Shown in pieces: positions 12,257 through 24,069 of a stretch of DNA of 64,000 bases. The stretch comes from Atrichornis clamosus (lineage: Eukaryota > Chordata > Aves > Passeriformes > Menuridae). The stretch spans positions 1 through 64,000 of the forward strand of contig WBMZ01011723.1 in the NCBI GenBank assembly GCA_013400975.1, written 5' to 3'. Position 1 is the first letter of the stretch, and every line of letters starts with the position of its first letter. A model generated the notes under the pieces. The model was given only the letters and a program-made list of their open reading frames with translations. It was not told where the DNA came from and made no database searches. The translations under genes were made by a program, and so were the position numbers.

Positions 12257-13929
12257 CCCTGTGAAATCAAGTACTGTCATTCAGCATCTCCAATATATTG
12301 TCTATTTTCTGTAAAAGAGGATTTTCCGCAAAGCCATCTGTATTAACTGTTTCTCTGTTAACATCTTATTTTTAACTGAAAATTTTTCAGTTCTCCCCAG
12401 ACTGAGAATTCCTTTTTCTCAGTTCCTTTCTTTTTGAACATTTTCATTAGGAGAATGAGAAATAATGGGTACACAAACACTATACTGATCTATTTCAGTC
12501 TTGACATGCTGAAACAGATACAGTTTGAAAGAACAAATTATTCTCTACAGTTTTCCTTATTGCATATTAAAAGAAATTTAGATTGCTATACAAAGATTTA
12601 ACAAACACATTAAGACTTAAAGATCATTACTTATTAAACTAAAACTGAGATAATGCAACAAACAAATTATAAATACTGTTACAAATAAAATCAGCAAGTT
12701 GATGGTTGTTTGATTTAGACTATGAAATTAATCCAACTAGGAGTCAAACCCAGTTGTGAGATTCAGACAAGAAAAAAGTGGGATTTTTTTTCTAGTGCTA
12801 TATTGGGAAATAAATTGGTTTTGTGTCTCAGTTTAATACAACTATTTTGTTCCCATTTTTTTCCATAGTAACGGGGATTTTCTGACAGATTCAACTGTTG
12901 TTACTGCTTTCATGGAGTTATGCATAGACTGGATATTCTCAAGGAAGTACAGAGACCAAATAAGCTTCCTTAGCTACATTTTCACTGCTGTTTTCCCTTT
13001 TCCTTAAATGTCATAATTGTTCTAGTAGCTATTCTTTTGCTTTTCTTATTACCTTCCCTATTGCACATAACAACATAAAAACTAAGCAACAGAAATAAAA
13101 GAGTGTTTACTACGACAGGTTTCTACACAACAGTTGCTCCAGAAAGCACTTCTGTAACTTTGACAGCACTTACATAAAAGACCAATTTGGGAGCTCATTT
13201 TAAGGTTTCAGAAAGTATTATCACAAGCGTTTTTTTCACAAGCACATAAATTCATTCTTTGTGCTTTCATGAGCTGGCAGAACACGAAAAGAAGCATTCA
13301 TTAACACAAGGCAGGAAAGAAAAGAAACAGAAGGATACACTTTCACTTCTTGGTATACAGACCTTTGATGTATGCAGGGGCTGTGTAGAATAGCTGATAC
13401 ACTAACTTGCTTAATTTTTTGACACTTGCATGCACCTAATGGAAAACAGCAGATTTGTCATTTGTCATACCCAACTCAGACAGTTCTTGCTTCCTCTTGC
13501 AGAGTGTGCAGTATCCAAGAGGAGGGTGGGACACTTCTTTTGTCTGTTGTAGCTAACAGGCTCCGCGTCCAGCTTAGGTGTGCCTTTGATCACCCCTGGA
13601 GGTGATTCTCATATGCAGTCTTTGATAATAGCACCAGGCTTCTCAAATAGCAGCTTAAGTAGCTCAACCTTAATACTGGGCTGTAGAGGCTACATACAGT
13701 TAACATAATCCAGTCATATTTCCCAGCTGATAGGCTTTAGGGCTGAGATGACTCTAGGGTCACTAAATCACCCGGGAACCACCCTTGGAAAAATTCACTC
13801 TTCCATCTGCCAATGAAGTAAGCTCCAAAAGCGTTTCAGGTAAATTCTCTATTACCTGGGGTAAATAAAGATTAATGTCGATCCCCCAAAACATGATTAG
13901 TAGGAAATACAGTGCTGGGATACTGAAGA
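12257..13929. other. Gene-free AT-rich sequence
   Basis: No gene or repeat was recognised; this is ordinary AT-rich DNA between the CR1 and the following GC-rich patch. Confidence 0.55.
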
Positions 13930-14570
13930 AGCACCACTGAAGTCAGCCAGCATTCAGCATGGGATGGAGCTGAGAACAGACTCAGACTCCTTGCTGTGCT
14001 CTGTAGCACCCTCTGATCAATGGCTTCTGGCACACAGCCGCAGATCCGAGCTGGCTCTGTCTGCTCCCAAAGTGCTGCTGAGGGAGTTAATAAGCCTCTT
14101 GGAATTCACTGCCCTGGGAGGAATGCTGCAAAGCTGTGCGGGTGGCTCTGTGGTGCTCAGCGGGGTGTTGGGACTGAGCCAGAGCAAATGAGCCCAGCTG
14201 ATTCTGCTGAGGGACAGTTAATTGCCTCTAAAAAAGGCACCCCAGGACTCTCGGTTCACTGTAAGGAGCAGGCTCAGGCTTGTAGGAGTCATGAGCTGAT
14301 CAATCAGCCATGGAGAAGTAGCGAAAACTGCTTGTGACTTCCTAGTGCTGACCCTGGAAGCAGTGCAGTTGTGACCATGCAATGCTCTGAACCGACAGCC
14401 CCTGCGCAGAAGCACCTCCCGTGCCGCACTCTCCCTGTCGGAGTAACCCACCAGCTGGACACTCACCCAGAACAGCTCAGGGTTACGTACAGTGGTTACA
14501 TGCAAACCCCGAGCAGAAGGGTGGCGTAAGTCGTTCTACCTCCTCTTAACAAATAAACCATATTTGAATC
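13930..14570. other. GC-rich patch, possible degraded LTR or exon
   Basis: About 600 bp is distinctly GC-richer and more CpG-bearing than its surroundings. Near the right end are a donor-like 'ggtggcgtaagt' (about 14521-14532) and, 20 bp later, an AATAAA hexamer (14552-14557). Three overlapping frames of 75-105 codons (13964-14191 plus, 14020-14337 plus, 14218-14505 minus) have no domain I recognise. GC content, a terminal polyadenylation hexamer and an abrupt boundary would suit an old LTR, but I could not match a family or find terminal repeats. Confidence 0.3.
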
Positions 14571-16084
14571 ATTCTTTTAAAATTACTAATGAACTTTTAA
14601 ACACTCTACACTCATTCATCTTTTTGCCAGCAGATGATAAGACATATCCTTGCATGAAGGGAAATTAGGGAAATGTAAGATTTTATCAAGGAGTATTTTC
14701 ATGATCTGCTCAGCAGAAACTGCTCCTACACCTTCTTACATTGAATTATACTTAACACCACTTAAATGTAAGGCATTTCTCTAACAGACAGTTTTTCACC
14801 CATTCCTCATGGTCTCTCTAGCACTTGCATTTACTGCAACTACTGGTAGCAAATTTAATAGAAATGCTGGCAGCAGTTTTTCAACAGAAAGACACTTGCT
14901 GCAAGATTCCTCTTCCCTATTTCCTTTCCATCTTTTTTTCTTTTTGAAGAGGATGGGAATTCAGTAGTTTCCCCCATGCCTTGGAGTTCCTTCTCTAGGC
15001 CACTTGCTGGATGCTATTACACCACCATTACCTCTATTACTTTAATTTCGGATGAATCTTCCTTTAAAACTGTGACTGTGGTTCTATTAGATCAGAATCA
15101 TTCCAGATTTGCAGTCTCACTGACATGAAATTCAATTAATGTTGTATTATCATCAGAAACATGAAATAATAGATTTGATTTTGCAGGAAGTTGACATTTC
15201 AGCCAAGAGAGATGTATATTATAGTGATTTATGTGATTAGGGAAAAATACTGTGAAATGTTTTTCTATTATGGTACTCATCTGCAAGAGAGAGATTCCTT
15301 ATTTATATGAGCAGAGGGAAAGGGCTTTGACCTAGGAATGAAGAAACTTGATTGTCTCCTCTTCCCATTGCTGTGTTATATGTCTGTATATCTCAGAAAG
15401 CTCATTATGTACCTAAACCTCAGGCTTTCCCTTAGAAAGCTGCCAACTATCACCTCCCAATTCATCATAAAGAGGCACTGCACTCTAACTCTTAGCTAAC
15501 ATTTTGCCAGAGCTTGACAGAATCGCCTATTTTCAGGACCTTCACTTGCTCAGGCAGAGTCTTCCTGGAATGAATGTGGCAAACTGGATTTTGGATATTC
15601 ACTAGGAGGGCTGAAGAGCATTCAAACCTTCTTCTGATGGCCTGTGAAAGTGAACTCTGTGGTCATATAATATGGGCTTTTCACCTCCAGTTTTCTTTTA
15701 GAGAATGTGTTAAGTTATATGTCTCTTGGTTAACTTAATTTAAAAAGTATAATCAGTCAGCAATGGCATCACATACTAAGCACACTTTGCTGTCATTGGG
15801 GGATATATTTTTGGATCTCATTTATAAAATCTCTCACTTTTATTACTTTGATAGCATTTCGCACTTTATTGACACATCTTATCACAGAGTGACAATATTG
15901 GAAGTTGAAGAACATATACAGTACATTGGTATTTGAACAGTAAAGCACATATTGTGAATGTCTGTCTGCTTTTTATGCCACCTTCCATTCTAGACTATTT
16001 TATTTTGTTACAACACTTCCACAAATTTTCATGGGATTACACAGGGATCACAGAAAAAAGTGGTCTTTCATTATTTTCCATTTT
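14571..16084. other. Gene-free AT-rich sequence
   Basis: No gene or repeat was recognised. Frames are below 65 codons apart from those entering the neighbouring ERV fragment. Confidence 0.55.
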
Positions 16085-16400
16085 GTTTTGGTCAGTTTGG
16101 TCAGTTGGGGTCAGCTGTCCCAGCTGTGTCCCCTCCCAGCCTCTTGCCCAGCTCAGGCTACTTGCCTTTGGGGGAATGGGGAGGAGGTGAGAGACAAGAA
16201 ACAAGAGACAGCCTGGATGCTGCAGGAGCACTGTGCAGCAATGGCCAACACACTGGTGTGTAATCCACACTGGTTTAGCCGCAGATCCAAAGCACAGGGC
16301 CCTACAGGCTGCTGGGGAGAACATGGACTCCATCCCAGACAGGCCCACTACAGTGAGCTGCTGACTGACCTCCGTGGACATGAAATCTCTTATGGTGCAT
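16085..16400 (+). mobile_element. Avian ERV fragment
   Basis: This matches by recognition a common avian ERV-derived repeat. It has 'ggtcagctgtcccagctgtg' followed by 'tcccctcccagcctcttg', then a glycine-like 'ggggaatggggaggagg', an 'agcactgtgcagcaatggcc' part, and a terminal 'catggactccatcccagac'. Overlapping frames in three registers (16031-16414 and 16060-16263 plus, 16037-16381 minus) are by-products of its GC richness. No retroviral protein is encoded. Confidence 0.65.
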
Positions 16401-17962
16401 CCCAGAAGATCTGATGTTTCCCCCGCTTTGTTACAACCTTACTAGGGCTGGCAAATATCAAATGTCTGCGTCTGGATTTTCTGATTCACTATGCCATGAG
16501 ATGTAAATTACCTCACTTTAAAAAGAATAGCATGTATTTTAAGCAATTTAATCTAAAGATTTGAAATTTTTCCCCAAGCCAGAATTATTCAAAAAGACAA
16601 TAAATGGATACTTTGAATCTAGAGCTCTTCATTCATTTTAGGACTTCAGTTTTTGCAGTCACCTGTCAAAGACAATCACTAAAAACTACAACATATTAAA
16701 AAGAAAAGTTTGGAGACAAATTTCTTTGATATGGAAAACAGTTCTTGACAGTGAAAGAAAGAAGCTGTGGTGTGAGCAGTCCTATTATTTTTGCTTGTTG
16801 TAACAAATGCCAACATACAGATGGAATTCAAGCAGTAATTCAAGACTATTAAATTATCTACTTTTAAAAATGAATCAAGTGAGTCCTCTCTTTTTAAAAG
16901 CTGTGAAAAAGAGATGATAATTTTTTTTTTTAAACTTGCCAATAGAAAAGGGGATAAGCGGGAAGTACAATTGATCTCATCTAATATCTTGTAGTTGAGA
17001 ACATTTATTCTGGCATAAGGCAGAAAGGGAGAGAGGCTTATAAATGAGATCCAACTGTCTCTCCAGATGCATTTTGCTGAAAGACTATTCAGAGTGAACC
17101 TTTAAAACTTGAATTTGGAAAGCATAAGCCATGCTAAAATAAATCTAAGCTGATATATTCATTTGTAACAAAATGAATGTGACACATCATGGCTATGACA
17201 ATATGCAATTTCACCCTGAGAATTTAGTTTTCAGAGGTGATTTAATTTTCTTTAAAACATTATTGAAAACTACAAGACATGGATTAGAATAAATATCCTT
17301 GTGTCATATAGATATTAATTTTGACAGTGTTCACCCTACAAGTAAAATACAATAGGCAAATCCACTATTTGCTAAGTCATCTATGATGGAAAGGGTTGAT
17401 ACATAATAATTTAAATGCTCAGTAGGATTATCACTGTAATGTTTAAAGACTCTGAGCAGGAGATAGGATAAAGGTTAGGAAAATTAGATGATTTATAAAT
17501 GCTTCATTAAATATTTTTTCAGGCATTAACATAACCCAGAAGAAGGACACTAAATCAACCCACTGCTCTCTGTAAAGTTTGTACATACAGTGTCTGACAT
17601 GGTAAAGTCAGACTGCAGTGAGAGAGATGTCCATGGTATGGAGCTGTTTGATAAATGCTGTTACAGAGTTTGTCTTAGTCCCCAGACTGTGCCTACTAAA
17701 GTCAATGAGAATAAATAAGGTTTATATTCTTTACATTTGCTAATACAATGTGCTTGATATTCTCAAACACAGTGCTGTGCTGCCTGCAGTTGTGTGTGTA
17801 TGCAATACACACAGACACACTCGCTATTAAGACCCAGATGCGGGATTGCATTCTCTGCCTTCACCCCCGAATGTCTACCAGGATGAGTTACAGTGCACCT
17901 TTCATGTCGTGGGGATGTGTAGCCTTCATTAAGCAAGCTGCATTAAAATCACAGCTCCAGCG
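16401..17962. other. Gene-free AT-rich sequence
   Basis: No gene or repeat was recognised. It is AT-rich with several T/A homopolymers, for example a T-run at about 16920-16931. Confidence 0.55.
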
Positions 17963-18084
17963 TTTTGATTTAGCAAAGCATTCAGTCCCGTGCCAACTGT
18001 AAGCATGTAAGTAGTCCCATTGAGTTAATGGTGCTCCTCATGTGATTGAACTTAAGCATGTGCTTAATTGCTTGATTTGGGGCC
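17963..18084. mobile_element. Palindromic sauropsid MITE-like element
   Basis: The element is nearly self-complementary. The left arm starts 'ttttgatttagcaaagca' and runs to 'agtagtcccattg'. The right arm runs from 'aatggtgctcctcatgtg' through 'aacttaagcatgtgctta' to 'gcttgatttggggcc'. The centre (about 18016-18032) is a short hairpin loop. This closely resembles an old repeat found in bird, crocodilian and turtle DNA whose consensus reads like 'attcagcaaagcacttaagc' plus its mirror. It is non-coding. Confidence 0.7.
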
Positions 18085-18199
18085 AGAGCACTGAGAGCGC
18101 TGTGGGAGGGAGCCGCGGGAAGGGGAATGTGCTCTGCTAAGGCAGGCACCGCTCAGGTAGTAATGGCTTAGTTCAAAACTCTTTCTTTCCAACAGGCAA

Positions 18200-19010
18200 A
18201 AACTTTGAAGAAGTCAAAAGTTTTTGCGGTTCTTTGAAAGGATCATCATAACTCAAAATTCGAGGCAATAGGGGGAGCAAAGTGGCAGTACGAACTGGAT
18301 ATAAAACAGAAAAAAAATAGGATCAGAAAGAACAAGAAGATTATGAGATATAGAAAAATGTCAAAACTAATAAGATGAGATTTCAGCTACCCAGACACAC
18401 AGGAACAGGGACACAATGAGAGAAATAAATCAAGCAACAGTCATGTACTATATCCTCAATGCATTAAAAGGTGGCAAAAAAGACGAAAGTTCTGACTTTC
18501 AACAGTGCAGCTGTTAGGAGACAGAGGTGGAGGACTCACTAATGACCATAATCCAGTTGGATTCATTACTGAAGACTGAACCTACAAGAGGAATAAAAAA
18601 CCCCCAAGGACTTTGAACGTAGAAGAACGGGGAAGTGCTGGAGGCAATCCAGTGGGTTAAGCGTCTAATGGGAGGAGTGGGAGGAGGGAAGGACACAGAG
18701 GAAATGGAAACTATTCAGAAAGCAATTACAGCATAACCAAGGGTGATACGTATTATCCAACAATATGTACACTAGGAGAAGAAAAAGACTATAGCAAATA
18801 AAAGCAGGATTGAAAAAGATATTGAAAGATAAATAAAAAGGATATATAAGCAGTGTAAAATTTCAGGTGCAGAGGGAGAACAAAAAAAGGATACAATTAA
18901 TTAAAGATAAAAGAACACAAGGATACAAAAGTGCAAGCAGATAATGAAATTAACTTAGAAATAGGCTAATATCAGAGTATATCCCTAGCAGATAACAAAC
19001 ACTCCACAAA
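18200..19010 (+). mobile_element. Probable fossil LINE, CR1/L2-like coding strand
   Basis: The plus strand is strongly adenine-rich over 800 bp, as LINE sense strands are. A word at 18377-18400 ('gatttcagctacccagacac') translates in one frame to DFSYPD. This resembles the GDFN.PD motif of the CR1/L2-type endonuclease domain. Further on, 'aaaaaggatatataagcagt' (about 18836) resembles the CR1 linker that encodes a Lys/Tyr/Trp-rich KWKK..YR.WK stretch. Many stops and frameshifts intervene and no continuous frame remains. It could instead be another A-rich retroelement. Confidence 0.4.
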
Positions 19011-22000
19011 GAAAGCAGCAGGTTTTCAGGGTGAAACCAAAGCAGCATGATACCCTGACCTGGTTCAAGTGTCATTCCTCACAGCTGAGTTTACCATTAC
19101 TGAAAGGTTTAAAAAAATTAAGCAATTGGAAGCACTTGTTTTCAGACAAAGTTCTCTCCATTTCCTACACACTGGGAGAAAGATAATCCTGCTACTCCCA
19201 TCTCACAGTCACCTTTCCCAGATCATCCCAGGTGAATAAGAAGTAACTATGTATCATCCTTAGCAGACACTGCAAGATGGTCAGGCAGGCGCTTCTTTCA
19301 CTGCCATTCCACCTCCATTTTTCACAAGCTGGAAATTAGAAATCATGGAGGCACTGGGTTTGAAGAGATATTTACAGTTCTAGAAGGACACCTTTGTACT
19401 TTCAGGCCAGTTCAAGTAGTAAGATGGGAAACATACCTTCAGTGTAATTTTGGGTGTAATTTTTGGATAGACAGTTAGTTTGCCTGGGCCAGAAATATCC
19501 CAAGAAGCATCCTGAAAAATATAACTATTTACAGTTAAGCTACCATGCCAGAGTGTGTTCCTCTTTATTACTTCAGACTGTTGATATGGGCTCTTGTGAA
19601 GAACATCCTTCTAAGAACACTTCTCTTCTGTCTTTCCACTAACAACTGAGGAAATCTGTGGAGATCTTCCTCCCCAAGCTACTCCTTGGCCTCTTCTCCA
19701 CCCCCCAGCTAACAGTCTAAGCTCAAACCACCAAAATAAGACAAGGTAGGGTGGCTCAGGTCAGAGGGCTTGCACTAACTTGGAAGCATTATAGGTTACA
19801 GCATTAGCAGCTACCATCTTTCAAACCTACTTGATAGAGTCTTACAAGACTTTATTAATTCAGTTCCTAGAGCTGCCCAAAGTAGTGCTCATAGATCCAA
19901 CACTTTCTATGTATTTTCTTCATGGCAACATATTTCTGTCAGAAAGCTATGGCTGTAATTTAAAAACAATTGGAAGAAGAAGCAAAACAATATACAAATA
20001 GCCAGCAAAAGTGCACTACCCCTAATATTAATCAGTGAAGTCCACAATAGAAAAGTTTTTGCTAAAAGCAGAAGGCTATACCTCCTAATTTACTCTTTAT
20101 TTGAACCACAGTAATAAACTATATAGGACAGTGTTGTTACTTTAATCACTTCTCTTTAGATGCCTCATTTTGTGAGCAAATTTTCTCAATTTTCTCCATT
20201 CAAGATTATATATTGTTTTGAAAAGAAAAATACAACACAGCCAAAGCCAGTAACAACAATGTTAAATAATAGGTGGCAATAGGAGCAATGCTGTACACTG
20301 TGAGGGGCTGTTCCATTCAATCAAATGTTGCATTTGGAAACAACAGATAGGAGGGCATGTACTTGCTTATCCCCATTTGTAGTGGAACTACAACTGCAGC
20401 TCCAGTTCTGTTTGAGATGGCACAGCACACAGTGGGATACAGAAAAATAATAGTCAGAGAAGCTGCTTAAAGCCACAAGAGAAAGTGTGGATTGGTTTGA
20501 CAAAGACACAAAAAGCTCTTGATATTCATGAGATTCAGTAAGCACTGATACAAAACTTCTTCTGATACTTAGCCCATTACAACCAGTGGTTGTTTTTATC
20601 CTAGCTGTAGTAGATGCCCACACTCCTGTGAGCTAGTGGGGAAAAAGATGAGAACCATGTACACCAGATATCATAATGCACCACTTTCCCTGTACAGGAT
20701 AGTGCAGTTAATTGCCTCATGACAGTTTCTAAAATGAGGAAGTATGTAAAATACATATAAAATATTTGGAGGGTTTTATTAGATTTGTTTAGTATTTTTC
20801 ATACTACCAAAGTTGCAACAACAGATTTCCTGTCCTCAGACATCTCTGAGTTTACCCTGTTCTTTCAGAAAAATAAGCATCTATCTCAGATTGGAGTTTT
20901 CTTTAGGATAAAAAAAACCTAGAACACAACAAAAATCTCTTCATTTAAAATTCCAGTGTTAAGAAGAAATACAAACCTGTCCTTTAGTGATAGTTATACT
21001 AACTTACTTTGTTCTTTTACTTACACATAAAATGTTCACTGCAGTTAAACACATCAGGGCTATCCAGTGTATAGGGAAGCTATTGCTCTTTGTACAACTT
21101 TCACATGAAAAATATACAGATTTAATAGTAAAACTTAAATATATTAATCTCATTTAATCAGCAAAAAATATACTTGACTAGAGATACCTCTGTCCCTTCT
21201 GATGTGAGTCTATAAACCAGTGTATGTATGGCTCTTCCTTTATAATTCCAGTCAGTAGCACACATATAAATATGTCTTGATTTTATCTGCTTTCAAGTTC
21301 TGCATCAGTGAGAATCTTCAATAACAGAAGTAAAGCACTTAAAATTATCTGCTCCCCTCTGCACCTTTCAGCAATAAATATATAAGACCCCAGTCCTGAA
21401 GGTAAGGCTAACTCTCTCTGGCAGGGAGACCTTCTTATTTCAGTACTGTTTCACATAGATCAAGTTAAAGAATAAAGGTTTAAATCACTAATTGCAATAA
21501 CTTGTCCCTTTTTCTTTGCATAACTTTCTTTTTTCTCTACAAAATATTCTGAATTTCAGAACATGGAAAACCAGGATATTTGACATAAACTTTTCATTTG
21601 AAGTTTTTTTTAAACAGCTGAACATACACTTTATTTCTTCTGAACAATAAAGGCATTTGAAAAAAAAACTTTGCTAAAACTGTAATTAAAAAGACATCTT
21701 TCCTAAAAGCTTTTTTAGGTGAACTAAATTATACTGGACATATATAAATAAAAAAGAGCAAAGAAGAACATGAACATCTATTACTAGTGTAATTCATCAA
21801 AAACAGTTGACACTTCAATCTAATCCAGAAATGAAAACACAGAACTTTATAGAGTTATAGGAAGTAAGCAATTTAAACGTACCATGGCACAAGGTCATCT
21901 AACAATGAAGACGAGAAGATATTCTCCTTTTATTCGCTCTCCTTCACTCCTTTAATCCTTCTGAATCTATCAAGTACAGATTAATATAAATCTTTTTAAC

Positions 22001-24015
22001 AGCCAGAGGTGATCTTCAAATCAGATAATTAATAGTAGTGGTCCAAGTTTTCTATAACAGGTCTATCTTTCCATTTTAATATAAAATGAAAGAGTACTTT
22101 ATGTAAGTAAGCTATCACTCTGGGAAAGGTTTCTTTTTCCATAATAAAGTAATTTATGTCTTAACTAATTAGTTCATAATTTTAAAATGTAATTTTTTTG
22201 AAAAACTCACGGAAATAGTTCATCTTCCTTAAAAGGGTATTGATGTGGAAAAAAACAATTCTCAGAATACACTCACCACTGCTCATTCAAAACACTCACT
22301 TGCCGAGTCATTCCCCACGTAGTTCAGAGCAAAATGCATGAAGCAGAGAAAATTTACTCAGTTTGCTTTGAAAATAAACCCCCAAGGCAATTTTATAAGC
22401 AAAAATCATATTCATGTCATACAGATACTGTGGTTAAGTTTATGATTCCAATTTGGCCTGGAGAGCTTTCAATACTCTAGAAAAAAGTACTTCACCAACC
22501 TATATGTAAAGACTTCAGTAAAACCACTGAACAGTGATCAAGTTCAGTATTAATATCACAAATTAGAGATGGCATCTGAAAATGAATTGTCTAGAAGAAT
22601 GATCAGGGCTCATGATGAAGAACAGTCTGTGTTTTCAGCAGCCTATAAGCACCATGATAAAAACTGTGGTGTTGTAGTCATTAAGGCTCAGTGTTATATA
22701 TAACGAAAACACTAAATACTGAAATATAGTCAGTGGTTTGCTAGCAGCAGGGTAGGTAGCAGACAATCACCTGGAAATGTCAGCCTGAAGAAGCTCATGG
22801 TAGGACAAGCAGACCTATGTTGTACAGTTCAAACTGGAAATTAAATATACTTTATGGTCTTGCATTTCTATTATATGCTGTTAAACAAGAAAAAACCAGC
22901 CCAAATAACCCCTCAATTTCTAACTATTTGATTGTCTTAGTGAAAGTGTGTTTATTTAAGTAGATGCAACAGCACCTTTGTTTGCCCCAGAGGAGAGTGG
23001 GAAGAATTAGCCACATATCCTCTTGAAGTCCTATTGACAGGCAAAGATAATTGTATTGGAGGAAGGAACAACCATCCCCATACTTTCCAATGGCTTAGGG
23101 ATTTTGTAGCTCCAAAACACATGCCCTGTCACTTTTTTACACGACTATCCACCTCCACGTAGGCCAGCATTGCTCTGCCCTGGGCTCAGCTTTCACACAA
23201 CAGCATGGGACAAGCCAGCTGGAATGGGTAAGTCCATGGTAAGATCTCTCGACTGTTCGTGGTCCTGCTTCTTCCCCTTGGCTTCACTGTCTTATATTGA
23301 GCCTTCTGGATGTGTGACACAGATTTAGACAGCATAATATTTCAAAGCAGTCACTAAATTGACATGTAAGTTAGCTACAAGTCATATGGGGCAGGATTCA
23401 GGTCGAGACCATAGGTACCCAAATAGAGGTGACTACCTATGCACTAGATACCAAGGTCAGAAAACAAAAGTCAATTTGGTGCCCAGACAAAGCTGCTCAG
23501 TTTCATTTTAGATGGATGCCCTAAGGTCTCAAGGACATCAACCAAAGGTTAGCAGATGTAATAGAGAACTTAGAGGAGATCCTCAATTGCAACAGGTGTT
23601 AGTAATAGCAGCTGGCATTACAGCAGTGTCCTACAGTGTCTCAAACGACACTATAGTCTCATAGCAAAGTCACATTTCCTGCCATTGTAAACCTTGTTGC
23701 TGCACAACAGAAAAAGCATAAACACAAAAAGAAATGGTCATCCACACACAATTCCTCATTGTTGTACCTTGTTGGATCAGCCCAGCATAAAGAGCAGGCA
23801 GCACCCAAGTTCAATATGCATATTGTCTGAGAGGGCAATTTTCACATAGAGAGTCAGAAAGGAAAGGAAGGTGCTCCATTTTTCAGTGCAAGGCGATTCT
23901 AAAATGATTTTAAATTGCAAGGTACTAAGAGCTGGGGACATTTTTCCCAAGGCATGAGTTGCCACATCTCTCACTGCTGTGCCATCATGGAAATAGGCAC
24001 ACAGGGAAGTGCTCT
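19011..24015. other. Gene-free sequence, about 5 kb
   Basis: No gene or interspersed repeat was recognised with confidence. The longest frame (20321-20623 minus, 100 codons) is Ser/Thr-rich and has no domain. The part at 23385-23535 ('ggggcaggattcagg' start) is faintly reminiscent of an old sauropsid repeat but is too decayed to call. Confidence 0.5.
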
Positions 24016-24069
24016 GGGCAGTTCTGCCATTTAGATGGTCATGGGCAGTTCTGCCATTTGGATGGTCAC
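24016..24069. repeat. 27-bp tandem duplication, two copies
   Basis: Two adjacent 27-bp units, each starting 'gggcagttctgccattt', occupy 24016-24042 and 24043-24069. They differ at only two positions (a/g at unit base 18, and the final t/c). The length is a multiple of three, so overlapping frames stay open through it and show a duplicated nonapeptide. There is no other sign of coding. Confidence 0.9.

Noticed and set aside
11900..12280. 126-codon minus-strand frame
   Set aside because: It lies entirely antisense to a CR1 3' end.
16031..16414. 127-codon plus frame with overlapping 114-codon minus frame
   Set aside because: The region is an ERV-derived repeat; neither frame resembles a retroviral or host protein.
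20321..20623. 100-codon minus-strand frame
   Set aside because: Ser/Thr-rich with no motif; this length is compatible with chance in 64 kb.
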